A stretch of 64,000 nucleotides of DNA from Mycolicibacterium goodii (GTDB taxonomy: Bacteria > Actinomycetota > Actinomycetes > Mycobacteriales > Mycobacteriaceae). The DNA is taken from contig NZ_CP012150.1 of assembly GCF_001187505.1 (NCBI RefSeq), positions 4,774,001-4,838,000 on the forward strand, in the 5' to 3' direction. Below, in pieces: positions 54,254 to 63,081 of this stretch; positions within the stretch are counted from its first letter, which is position 1; each line of letters begins with the position of its first letter. The translations under genes and the position numbers were made by a program. Below the pieces are notes generated by a model. It made no database searches. It worked only from the letters and a program-made list of their open reading frames with translations, and was not told the origin of the DNA.

Positions 54254-57220
54254 TTACGCACTCAGGGCGATCACCTCCGTTCGGCACGCAGAAGCCAGGG
54301 GAGTTTCGGAAGCCTTGGGAGCCTTGGCCGGCCACCAGTTCGCCGGTCCCAGTAGCGCCACCAGGGCCGGGACCGTGATGGTCCGCACCACGAATGTGTC
54401 GATGAGCAGACCGACGCCGATGATGAACCCGGTCTGCACCATCGTGGTCAGGCTGCCGAACAGCAGGCCGAACATCGATGCCGCGAAGATGATCCCGGCC
54501 GAGGTGATCACGCCGCCCGTGGAACGGATCGCCCGGATGATGCCGGTCCTGATGCCACGGCCCGACTCTTCCCGTATCCGGGTGATCAGCAGCAGGTTGT
54601 AATCGGCCCCGACGGCGACCAGCACGATGAACGCGGTTGCGGCCACACTCCAGTGAATGGGCTGGCCCAGCAGCATCTGGAACACCAGCACGCCGGTGCC
54701 CATCGCGGACAGGAACGACAGCACCACCGACACGATCAGATACAGCGGCGCCACCAGCGCTCGCAGCAGCAATACCAGGATGATGAAGACGACGGCCAGA
54801 GTCAGCGCGACGATCAACTCGACGTCACGGTAGTAGTCGGTGCGCAGTGTGCTGTACATCGGGGTGGTGCCGACCATCGAGATCGTCGCATCGGCCAGTG
54901 ACGTGTTCGGTTGCGCCCCGTGCGCGGTGTCCAGAATCGACGACACCTGATCCATCGCATCGGTGCTGAACGGATCGGCCTTGGTCTCCACCAGGTAGCG
55001 GGCGGAGTGCCCATCGGGGGAGATGAACAGGCGCGCAGCCTTTTTGAAATCGTCGGAATTGAGCACCTGTTGAGGCACGAACATGCCGGCCATCGACGGT
55101 GACGACGCACCCTGCTTCATCGACACCAGGAGGTCCGACGCCTGGCTCAGGCCGGCACCCATCTTCTTGGTCTGGTCGACCAGCAGGTGCACACCCGCGG
55201 CCAGTCGCGCACTACCGTCGGCAAGTTGGTCGGCGCCGCTCTGCACACGGGCGATCTGCGAGGAAATACCGGCGGCACCCCCGCCCGTCACGTTGCGCAG
55301 CGTGTCGATGGCGTTCTGCAGCTGGCCGCCCAGGTTCTGCACCGTGGACAGCACGTTCGGGCCCGACGCCGGTCCGGCCTGCACCATGTGGGCCAACTGG
55401 ATGCGCCCGGCGCTGCACAGCGGATTGCCCTCGCACAGCGGGCCGTTCAGCGGCCCGTTGAGGGCAGACTGCACCTGACCCACCACACCGGACGCCTGGG
55501 TGATCGCGGGCGCGCTGGTGTTGGTGATGGTGCGGATCGAACCGACCAGGGCCGCGGCGCTGTTGAGTTGTCCCTGCACCTGGTTGAGCGTGCTGGTCAA
55601 CCCACTGACCGATCCGCCGGCGCTGTGAATCTGGTCGCGCACCATGGCCAGTGTCGAGGCCAGCTTGTCGGCGCCCGCGGTCAACGCATCCAGATCATCG
55701 GTCTTGTCGGCGATCTGGGCGGAGGCACCGTGCAGCGCGTCACCGACCTGCCCGGCCTGATAGCTCAGCTTGGCCTGCTCCAGCGTGTGACCGTCCGGCC
55801 TGGTGATGCCGCGCACCGTGGCGACGCCCGGCAGTTGCGAAATCCGCTGCGCCATCTGGTCCATGTCGGCCAGGCTGGGTGCGGTCCGCAGATCGTGAGG
55901 GGAGCGGATGTAGACGTATTGGGGCAGCAGGGCGCCGGTCGAGAAGTGGTCCTGCATCGCGGTGAAGCCGACGTTGCTCTCCGACGCCGAGGGCAATTGC
56001 ATGCGGTCGTTGAAGGTGGGCCGCAGGAACGCCGCGCAGCCGGCCAACGCGATGAGCACCGCCATGCTGACCGCCAGGTGTGCCTTGGGCCGGCGCACGA
56101 TGTGCACGGCCGAGCGTTGCCACAGCCGTCCCGTGACGGGCGGTCGCGGCTTCACCCACCCGCGTCGACCGGCGAGGACCAGAACCGCGGGCAGTAACGT
56201 GATGGCCGCCAGCAGCGCGACGGCGATCGAGATCGCCAGCGCGGGGCCGACACTGGAAAACCACGGCAGCCGGGCGAAGATCATGCCGAAGAAGGTGACC
56301 GCGACCGTGGCGGCCGACGCGGCGATCACCTTGCCGATGGAGCCCAGGGCCTTCTGCACCGCGGCGTCGGAATCCATCCCGTCACCGATGTACTCGTGAT
56401 ACCGGCTGATCAAGAAGACCGCGTAATCCGTTCCGGCGCCGGCGATCATCGTCGTCATCAACACCATCGTCAGCAGCGACACACTCAGTCCGAGATGGGT
56501 CAGTGCCGAGACGACGCCTTCCGCCGCGACCACCGACACGCCGATCGTGATCAACGGCAGCAGAACCGTCACCGGCCGCCGGTAGATGATCAGCAGGATG
56601 GTCAGCACGAGCACCAGCGTCGCCAGTTCGATCATGTGCATGTCGTGCTCACCGATGATCGCCAGGTCACCCATCATCGCGGCCTGGCCGGTGACGGCGG
56701 CGTGCAGACCGGAACCGTCGGTGGTGTGCATGACCGTGTCGGTGATCTGTTGGTAGGCCGCCGACGACTCGGGTGTGCCGGCCGCCGCCTTGAGCGTCAC
56801 CGCCAGGTAGAACGCCTTGTTGTCCTTGCTGACCATCAGCTGGCGCAGCGGCGGTGTGCTGAGGAAGTCCTGCACGGACGCCACCCGGGCGGTGTCCGCG
56901 CGCAGGGTGTCGGCCACCCGGCGGTACACGCCGTCGTCGGCGGGACTCAGCCCGTGGTCGTCGGTGAGGACGACGACCAGTATGTTCTGCGCGGACTCAC
57001 CGAAGTCCTTGGCCATCTGGTTGGTCGCGGCCATCGCTGCGGGTCGCAGCGGCTGAACCTGCTGGTTCTGGACCACCTTGGTGAGCGGCGTGCAGGCCAC
57101 GCTGAGGACGAGAAGCAACGCCACCCAGGCGCCGATCATCACCCAGGGCGCACGGACGACGAAGCGTCCCAGTGCGCCGAATGTGTCAGAGGAACGCGGC
57201 GTTGCGGACTTGGTGAACAC
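54254..57220 (-). CDS. MmpL-family RND transporter
   Basis: A 988-residue membrane transporter that exports lipids of the mycobacterial envelope. Twelve helices are expected: helix 1 near residue 30, a first periplasmic loop of about 160 residues, then five helices to about 350, a long second loop, and the last six helices. The proton-relay Asp-Tyr pairs are GAGTDYAVFLISRYHEY and VGADYNLLLITRIREE. The second loop holds a coiled-coil-like stretch (DALTAGADKLASTLAMVRDQ). GTG start with GGAGGGT upstream. It is the last gene of the operon beginning in the PapA/acyltransferase genes, so it probably exports their product. No MmpS gene is adjacent. Confidence 0.93.
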   Translation of the reverse strand: MFTKSATPRSSDTFGALGRFVVRAPWVMIGAWVALLLVLSVACTPLTKVVQNQQVQPLRPAAMAATNQMAKDFGESAQNILVVVLTDDHGLSPADDGVYRRVADTLRADTARVASVQDFLSTPPLRQLMVSKDNKAFYLAVTLKAAAGTPESSAAYQQITDTVMHTTDGSGLHAAVTGQAAMMGDLAIIGEHDMHMIELATLVLVLTILLIIYRRPVTVLLPLITIGVSVVAAEGVVSALTHLGLSVSLLTMVLMTTMIAGAGTDYAVFLISRYHEYIGDGMDSDAAVQKALGSIGKVIAASAATVAVTFFGMIFARLPWFSSVGPALAISIAVALLAAITLLPAVLVLAGRRGWVKPRPPVTGRLWQRSAVHIVRRPKAHLAVSMAVLIALAGCAAFLRPTFNDRMQLPSASESNVGFTAMQDHFSTGALLPQYVYIRSPHDLRTAPSLADMDQMAQRISQLPGVATVRGITRPDGHTLEQAKLSYQAGQVGDALHGASAQIADKTDDLDALTAGADKLASTLAMVRDQIHSAGGSVSGLTSTLNQVQGQLNSAAALVGSIRTITNTSAPAITQASGVVGQVQSALNGPLNGPLCEGNPLCSAGRIQLAHMVQAGPASGPNVLSTVQNLGGQLQNAIDTLRNVTGGGAAGISSQIARVQSGADQLADGSARLAAGVHLLVDQTKKMGAGLSQASDLLVSMKQGASSPSMAGMFVPQQVLNSDDFKKAARLFISPDGHSARYLVETKADPFSTDAMDQVSSILDTAHGAQPNTSLADATISMVGTTPMYSTLRTDYYRDVELIVALTLAVVFIILVLLLRALVAPLYLIVSVVLSFLSAMGTGVLVFQMLLGQPIHWSVAATAFIVLVAVGADYNLLLITRIREESGRGIRTGIIRAIRSTGGVITSAGIIFAASMFGLLFGSLTTMVQTGFIIGVGLLIDTFVVRTITVPALVALLGPANWWPAKAPKASETPLASACRTEVIALSA

Positions 57221-57426
57221 GGTGTGTGACCCTCCATGCGTCTGTGGTGTCGAACCCGCGAGATGCGCGGGGCCTCATGCGGTCGCTCGATGTGTGAGGC
57301 GGTTCGATCGGTGGTGAAAACCTATGGCGCGGAAGGTCGGCGGGTCGCGTTTGTGAGCGAAAGCGGTGGAAAGCCGCGATTCGGCAGTTCTGCGCGTTGT
57401 GCTCAGCGTCGCGGCTCAGCGGTCGG

Positions 57427-58809
57427 CTACCGCGGAACGCCCGGCAGCGCACCGGTGGGCCAGGCGGCACGTGCGGTGAGCGAGAACTCCCCGAGTGTGT
57501 CCGTCAGGTCATCACGCAGCTGCGCGGCGGAGTTCGACGCGCCGGGTTGGTAGGCGGCGACCGAGACGAAGAAGTCGCCACCGACGCGGCCCGCCAATGT
57601 GGCCATCAGCCCTCCGGTGCGGTACATGAGGGACTTGGTGATGCCCGTGCAGGACGACTTCACCGAGAAGGACGCGGCCTCGGTGCCATCCGGACGGTAG
57701 ACGGCGGGGGAGACCACACCGAGGTTGGAGGCCACGACACCGGTGGGGGTGCCCGCGGCCACGCCGGCCAGACGCCTGAGCAGCCACCGCGGGATGAGGG
57801 GGACGAGCGGCAACAGGACCCACCGCTCGTCGGGGTTCTGGTCACGCCGAAGGATGGCCTCTTTGGTCGCAGAACGGATCTCACGAAGGTCGATCCGCGC
57901 GAGCGCCGCGTCGACCGGGATGTCGACGTTGGTCACGGCGTTGGCGCGGGTGTCGTCGGGTGTGCGCTCGTTGACCGGCATACCGACCGCGACCACGCCG
58001 GCGGTGCTGACCCGTCCCGCGCGTTGGCCCAGACGCGCCGCCAGTGCCGCCAGCAGGCTGTTGGGGGTGCCGCCGAGCGACGCGGCGCGGGCATCCCACG
58101 CCTCGCCGTCGACGAACACCGTCGCCGTCGACGGGGTGATGATCTCGTCGGGCCCGGAGAATTTCGCCCTGGATTTTTCTGGGGACGTCCCGGTGGACTT
58201 GCCGGGGTTGGCCGAGCCGGCGCCGACGCCGCGACGGACCATCCGCGCGGCCATGGCGACCGCGCGGCCCACCTCGGGTAGGTCTCGCAGGGTTTGACGG
58301 GCGTCTTCGCGAATGGCCTGCCACCGGCCCCGTCCGCCGGGTTCGGGCCAGCTGATCGGATCGTCGCGCCCGCAGGTGGCATCCGCCAGCGCCGCGCACA
58401 GGCCGACGCCGTCGGTGAGGCTGTGGGAGATGACCAGGCTGATACCCGCGCCGCCGTCGGTGAACGGCAGCACCGCCAGGTGCCAGGCGGGTCCGTGTTC
58501 AGGATCGAGCGGGGTCCCGGCCTGTTCGGCCAGCCACGCGTCGAACTCGTCGCGGGCTCTCGGGGCTTCGGCGATGTGCAGATCGGTGTGCCGGCGGGCG
58601 CTGACCCACCGGTGGCGCCCGAACGGCAGCGGCGACCGTTCGATGCAGCGGGACAACCGGCCGCGTTGCAGATGACGGTGGAAGCGCCGCAAGCCATCGA
58701 GGTCGACGGCGTGGTCGTAGAGCCACACGCACTGCAGCAGCCCGGATGCGCCGGTAACGTCCTCGCCGGTGTAGAAGGCCTGATCGAACAGGCCGAGCAC
58801 GTTGTCCAT
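57427..58809 (-). CDS. HxxxD acyltransferase, tandem copy 1 (WS/DGAT- or PapA-like)
   Basis: A 460-residue acyltransferase of the condensation-domain/WS-DGAT superfamily. The N-terminal block MDNVLGLFDQ is shared by copies 2 and 4. The active-site HxxxD is VISHSLTDGVG (His129, Asp133), one residue short of the usual double His (Ser-His). The C-terminal half has SLGGTPNSLLAALAARLGQ and VASNLGVVSPAVYRPDG, the solvent-channel motif region. It likely moves an acyl chain from a CoA or carrier to a hydroxyl group on a sugar lipid. Three bases separate it from copy 2. Nearest the MmpL gene. Confidence 0.8.
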   Translation of the reverse strand: MDNVLGLFDQAFYTGEDVTGASGLLQCVWLYDHAVDLDGLRRFHRHLQRGRLSRCIERSPLPFGRHRWVSARRHTDLHIAEAPRARDEFDAWLAEQAGTPLDPEHGPAWHLAVLPFTDGGAGISLVISHSLTDGVGLCAALADATCGRDDPISWPEPGGRGRWQAIREDARQTLRDLPEVGRAVAMAARMVRRGVGAGSANPGKSTGTSPEKSRAKFSGPDEIITPSTATVFVDGEAWDARAASLGGTPNSLLAALAARLGQRAGRVSTAGVVAVGMPVNERTPDDTRANAVTNVDIPVDAALARIDLREIRSATKEAILRRDQNPDERWVLLPLVPLIPRWLLRRLAGVAAGTPTGVVASNLGVVSPAVYRPDGTEAASFSVKSSCTGITKSLMYRTGGLMATLAGRVGGDFFVSVAAYQPGASNSAAQLRDDLTDTLGEFSLTARAAWPTGALPGVPR

Positions 58810-58812
58810 GTC

Positions 58813-60174
58813 TCAATTCCTTGTCTGGGTTGCGGTTTCGACGGCGGGCCAGCCGATGGTGGCGGGCAGGTTGAAGTCCGTCATGACCTCGGAAAGCGTC
58901 TGCACGAGTTCGGTTTTGGACGTGATGCTGTCCGGCTGGTAGGCGAGCACGGAGACGAACACGCGTCCGTTGACCTCCGCGGAGATCAACCCCATCAGGC
59001 CGTTGGACAGCTGCACGGTCGCCTTGGTCAGGCCCGGGCACACCGACAGCAGCGAGATGTAGTCGGCGTCGGTGCCGTCGGGGCGGTTCACGATCGCCGG
59101 GGCGCAACCCAACTGGGACGACGCGACGCTGGTGGTGCTGGGCGTGTAGACGTTGACCCACTTGCGTACGAGTCGCTTGGGCAGCAACGGGACCAGCGGC
59201 AGCAGTGCCATCCGCTCGTCGGGAACCTGATCGCGGTGGATCAGGGCCTGCTTGGTCGCCGACCGGATGGGGCGTAGGTCCGTGGTGGCGCGGGTCGCGT
59301 CGACGGTGACGTCGACGTTGGTGACCGCGTTGGCCCGGGTGTCATCGGCGGTGCGGGTGTTGACCGGGATGCCCAGGGTCACCGACCCGTTGGGAGTCAC
59401 CCGTCCGGCCCGGTCGGCGAGACGCGCGGCCACTCCGGCCAGCAGCGAGTTGCCGGTGCCGCCCAACCGTTCGGCCTGCGCGGTCCAGGCGTCGGCGTCG
59501 ATGAAGACGGTCGCGGTCGGCAATGTGACGGGTTCGTCGCCGTCGCCCGCAGCGGCCTGTGAGGTGACCTGTGACGCAACCGGTTTCGTGCCGCGCCGAC
59601 CACCGCGGGCCGATTTCGCCGCGGCCGCAAGGGCGCGCCGGATCGCCGGGATGTCGCGAAGGAACTGGCGGCTGTCTCGGCGCACCGCCCGCCACCGTCG
59701 CCGGGAGTCAGCGGACGGAACAGCGATCGCGTCGTCGTAGCCGGCGGCGGCTTCGGCCACCGCCAGACATCCACCCATGCCGTCGGCGACGGTGTGGGAG
59801 GCCACCAGACTCACACCTGCGCCGCCGTCGGTGAACGGCAGGACCGCAAGATGCCAGGGGGAGCCGTGTTCGACGTCGAGGGGCCGGTTCGCCTGCTCGG
59901 ACAGCCAGCCGTCGAACTCGTCGCGCGGTCGTGGGGTGGCGATCTCGAAATCGTCGGGTTCGCTTGTCACCCAACGGTGCCGGCCGAACGGCAGCGGTGA
60001 GCGCTCGATCCTGCGGGACAGCCGGCCGCGCTGCAAATGGTGATGGAAGCGTCGTAGACCGTCGAGGTCCACCGCACGGTTGTAGATCCACACCACCTGT
60101 CCGCGGCTGTTCGCGCCGGTGGCGTGTTCGAAATCGAAGACCGCTTGGTCGATCAGATCCAGTACATTGTCCAT
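58813..60174 (-). CDS. HxxxD acyltransferase, tandem copy 2
   Basis: A 453-residue paralogue of copy 1 with the same order of motifs: MDNVLDLIDQAVFDFE, RRIERSPLPFGRHRWV, and the active site VASHTVADGMGG (His-Thr-Val-Ala-Asp). Then RLGGTGNSLLAGVAARLAD and ASSQLGCAPAIVNRPDGTD. The HxxxD is intact, but the flanking residues differ from the other copies, hinting at a different acceptor or acyl chain. 24 bases separate it from copy 3. Confidence 0.8.
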   Translation of the reverse strand: MDNVLDLIDQAVFDFEHATGANSRGQVVWIYNRAVDLDGLRRFHHHLQRGRLSRRIERSPLPFGRHRWVTSEPDDFEIATPRPRDEFDGWLSEQANRPLDVEHGSPWHLAVLPFTDGGAGVSLVASHTVADGMGGCLAVAEAAAGYDDAIAVPSADSRRRWRAVRRDSRQFLRDIPAIRRALAAAAKSARGGRRGTKPVASQVTSQAAAGDGDEPVTLPTATVFIDADAWTAQAERLGGTGNSLLAGVAARLADRAGRVTPNGSVTLGIPVNTRTADDTRANAVTNVDVTVDATRATTDLRPIRSATKQALIHRDQVPDERMALLPLVPLLPKRLVRKWVNVYTPSTTSVASSQLGCAPAIVNRPDGTDADYISLLSVCPGLTKATVQLSNGLMGLISAEVNGRVFVSVLAYQPDSITSKTELVQTLSEVMTDFNLPATIGWPAVETATQTRN

Positions 60175-60198
60175 GGTCGATTCCTGTCTGAAGGGTGG

Positions 60199-61551
60199 TC
60201 AGCTCGCCGCGACGACGGGTGCGCGCCAACCAGTGGATGCGGGTAGCGAAAAGTCCGCGAGTGTGCGTGAAATCTGCTGATGCAGAGCATTGTTGGTGTT
60301 GACGCCGCCCGGCTGGTAGGAGAGCACCGAGACGAAGACCTGCTGCTCGACGCGACCGGACAGCAGCACCAGCAGCCCGCCCAGCCGGTTCATGACCTCC
60401 TCGGTCACGCCCTTTCCGAGCGACCTGATGACGAAGGTGTCGGCTGCGGTACCGTCCGGGCGGAAGGCGCCGGGTTCGACCTCGCCCAGGTTGGATGACA
60501 CCACGCTGGTCGTGCTGCTCGCCGAAACGCTCACGACCCGCCGGACCAGCCAGTTGGGCAGCAGGGGCACCAGCGGCAGCAGGGCGAACCGCTCGTTGAC
60601 CGTCGCGTTGGAGCGGATCAGCGCCTGTTTGATCGAAGCGCGTGTCGCGCGCAGGTCTGTGCTCACCGGGGTCGGGTCGACGCTGAAGTCGACGTTGGTG
60701 ATGGCGTTGGCGCGGGTGTCCCCGGCGGTGCGCTCGTTGACCGGCAGCGTCAGGTCGACGGCACCGTCGGCGGTGACCCGGCCCATGTGCTGGGCGAGAC
60801 GTGCGGCGAACCCGGCGAGCAGGCCGTTGTTGGTGCCCCCGAGGGATCGGGCGCGGGTCTCCCAGTCCTCGGCGTCGACGAAGAACGTCGTGCGGGCGAA
60901 GGTGACGGGGTCACTGCGCCGCGTCGTGGCGCCCGCGGTGGCGACCGCAGGCGCGGCCGGTGTGGCGCCCCGATTCCGGCGCAGGAAGCGAGCCGCGGAG
61001 ATCACCGCACGGCCGATCGCGGGAGCGTCGCGGACGGTCTGGACGGTGTCGGCGACCGCGGTGCTCCAGGTCGAGCGCGATCCGGCGGCGGACCAGCGGA
61101 CCGGGTCGCGACGACCGGCAGACGCGTCCGCGAGAGCTTCACACAGCCCGACACCGTCGGTGAGGCAGTGCGAGATGACCAGGCTCACCCCGGCGCCGCC
61201 GTCGGTGAACGGCAGCACCGCGAGGTGCCATTCCGGGCCGGCCTCGGCGTCGACGGCCACAGCGGTCTGCTCGTCTAGCCAGGAGTCGAACCGGTCGCGG
61301 GGACGCGTTTCGGCGATCTCCAGGGCGCACCGGCCGCTGCCCGCGACCCAGCGATGGCGGCCGAACGGCAACGGTGAGCGCTCGATGCGGCGGGACAGCC
61401 GGCCCTGCAGGAGGTGCCGGTGGAACCGCCGCAAACCCTCGAGATCGACACCGCGGTCGTACACCCATATGCACTGCAGCAGGTTGGTGGTGCCGGTTGC
61501 GCGTTCTCCGACGAAGGTGGACTGATCGTACAGATCGAGAACGTCGGTCAT
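60199..61551 (-). CDS. HxxxD acyltransferase, tandem copy 3
   Basis: A 450-residue paralogue: MTDVLDLYDQSTFVGE, LPFGRHRWVAGSG, active site VISHCLTDGVG, SLGGTNNGLLAGFAARLAQ and VSSNLGEVEPGAFRPDG. It has the same DTRANAITNVDFSVD block as its neighbours. The 131 bases between it and copy 4 hold no gene and include a TAGGTT hexamer on the minus strand that could be an internal promoter. Confidence 0.8.
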   Translation of the reverse strand: MTDVLDLYDQSTFVGERATGTTNLLQCIWVYDRGVDLEGLRRFHRHLLQGRLSRRIERSPLPFGRHRWVAGSGRCALEIAETRPRDRFDSWLDEQTAVAVDAEAGPEWHLAVLPFTDGGAGVSLVISHCLTDGVGLCEALADASAGRRDPVRWSAAGSRSTWSTAVADTVQTVRDAPAIGRAVISAARFLRRNRGATPAAPAVATAGATTRRSDPVTFARTTFFVDAEDWETRARSLGGTNNGLLAGFAARLAQHMGRVTADGAVDLTLPVNERTAGDTRANAITNVDFSVDPTPVSTDLRATRASIKQALIRSNATVNERFALLPLVPLLPNWLVRRVVSVSASSTTSVVSSNLGEVEPGAFRPDGTAADTFVIRSLGKGVTEEVMNRLGGLLVLLSGRVEQQVFVSVLSYQPGGVNTNNALHQQISRTLADFSLPASTGWRAPVVAAS

Positions 61552-61682
61552 CTTTCATGCTCTTCCACTGGTGCCAATTCCTCAGTGCGCCAGTACTTCC
61601 TGGTCGGCGCTTCATCAACTGGGATCGAACCTAGGGTGACGATCCCGCAGTGTCGCGGTTGTCGTCGATAGACGGGGTTAGA

Positions 61683-63062
61683 TCAGGATTTGCCGGTTGT
61701 GCGCATTGTGCTCAGCGAATCCGCGGTGCTGCCGACCACGGTCAACGCGAAGTCATCCAACGATTCTGAAAGGCATTGCCGGAGAGCGTCTTCGGACTGC
61801 AGAGACCCTGGCTGCCAGCCGGTGACGCTGAGGAAGACCGCACCGTGTGCCAGACCCGACAGCACCGACAACAGACCGCCCTGCCGGTGCCGCATCTGCG
61901 GCGTCAGACCCGAGACCACCGATCGCATGGCGAATCGGTCCGCATCAAAGCCGTCGATCCGCAGCACGGCCGCGGGGATGGTTCCGACGTTGGATGCACC
62001 CACGCTTGCCGCGCTGTTGGTCGCCGTATCGGCCCACTGCCTGCGCACGCCCGCCGGGGCCAACGGCACCAGGGGGAGCAGCGTCCAGCGCTCGTCCGGC
62101 TGCTCCTGGGCCCGGCTCAGCGCGCTCTTGGTGGCGGCGCGGATCGTCCGCAGGTCCGAGGTCGTGGGGGTGACCGTGATGTCGACGTTGGTGATGGCGT
62201 TGGCGCGGGTGTCGCCGTCGCGCCGTTGGCTGATGGGCATCGTCAGCGTGGCGGTGCCGTCGTCGGCGACCCGGCCGATGCGCTGGGCCAGGCGGGCGGC
62301 CACCGCGGCCAGCAGCGTGTTGCTGGTGCCGCCGAGGGTCGCGGCGCGGGATTCCCATTCCGCGGCATCGACGAACACCGTGACGGTCGGGTTGGTGTCG
62401 GGGTCCCGCGGTGCCGAGGACATCGGCGTGAGTAGCGTGGCGGACCGGGTTGACGGGGCCGATGCCGCGCTGTTGCGCCGGACGAAACGCGCCGCCGCCA
62501 CGGCCGCGCGGCCGATGTCTGGGATGTCCCGCAACGTCCGGCAGATGTCCTCGCCGAGCCCGCGCAGCTTGCCGCGGGTTCCTGCCGCCGGCCAGGTGGG
62601 ACCCGCGCCGTCCCCGCATGCAGCGCCGGAGACGGCGTCGGCCAGGGCCTGGCACAGGCCGACCGCGTCGGTGACGCAATGTGACGCGACGAGGCTGATC
62701 CCGGCGCCCCCGTCGGTGAACGGCAGCACGGCCAGATGCCACCCGGGTCCGCGTTCGGCGTCCAGTGGGGTGGCGGCCTGCTCCTCCAACCAGGCGTCGA
62801 AATCCGCACGCGGACGCGCTGCCCCCAGCTCGAGCGGGGTGGTGGTTTCCGCGGTGACCCAGCGATGCCGACCGAACGGCAAGGCCGACAACTCGATTCG
62901 GCGGGCGAGCCTGCCGCGTTGCAGACGCGCGTGGAACTGTCGCAGGGCCGCCAGGTCGATCGTGCGGTCGTACATCCAGATGCCTTGGATCAGGCTCGTC
63001 GTGCCTGCGGCCCGCTCGAGACTGAAGATGGTGTGGTCGACGAGATCGAGAACGTTGTCCAT
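61683..63062 (-). CDS. HxxxD acyltransferase, tandem copy 4
   Basis: A 459-residue paralogue: MDNVLDLVDHTIFSLE, LPFGRHRWVTAET, active site VASHCVTDAVG (His and Asp kept, but Asp-Ala in place of the usual Asp-Gly), TLGGTSNTLLAAVAARLAQ and GASNVGTIPAAVLRIDG. ATG at 63062. It follows the PapA gene after 19 bases and is probably co-transcribed with it. Confidence 0.8.
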   Translation of the reverse strand: MDNVLDLVDHTIFSLERAAGTTSLIQGIWMYDRTIDLAALRQFHARLQRGRLARRIELSALPFGRHRWVTAETTTPLELGAARPRADFDAWLEEQAATPLDAERGPGWHLAVLPFTDGGAGISLVASHCVTDAVGLCQALADAVSGAACGDGAGPTWPAAGTRGKLRGLGEDICRTLRDIPDIGRAAVAAARFVRRNSAASAPSTRSATLLTPMSSAPRDPDTNPTVTVFVDAAEWESRAATLGGTSNTLLAAVAARLAQRIGRVADDGTATLTMPISQRRDGDTRANAITNVDITVTPTTSDLRTIRAATKSALSRAQEQPDERWTLLPLVPLAPAGVRRQWADTATNSAASVGASNVGTIPAAVLRIDGFDADRFAMRSVVSGLTPQMRHRQGGLLSVLSGLAHGAVFLSVTGWQPGSLQSEDALRQCLSESLDDFALTVVGSTADSLSTMRTTGKS

Positions 63063-63081
63063 GTCTGTGTCCCTTGCGCTT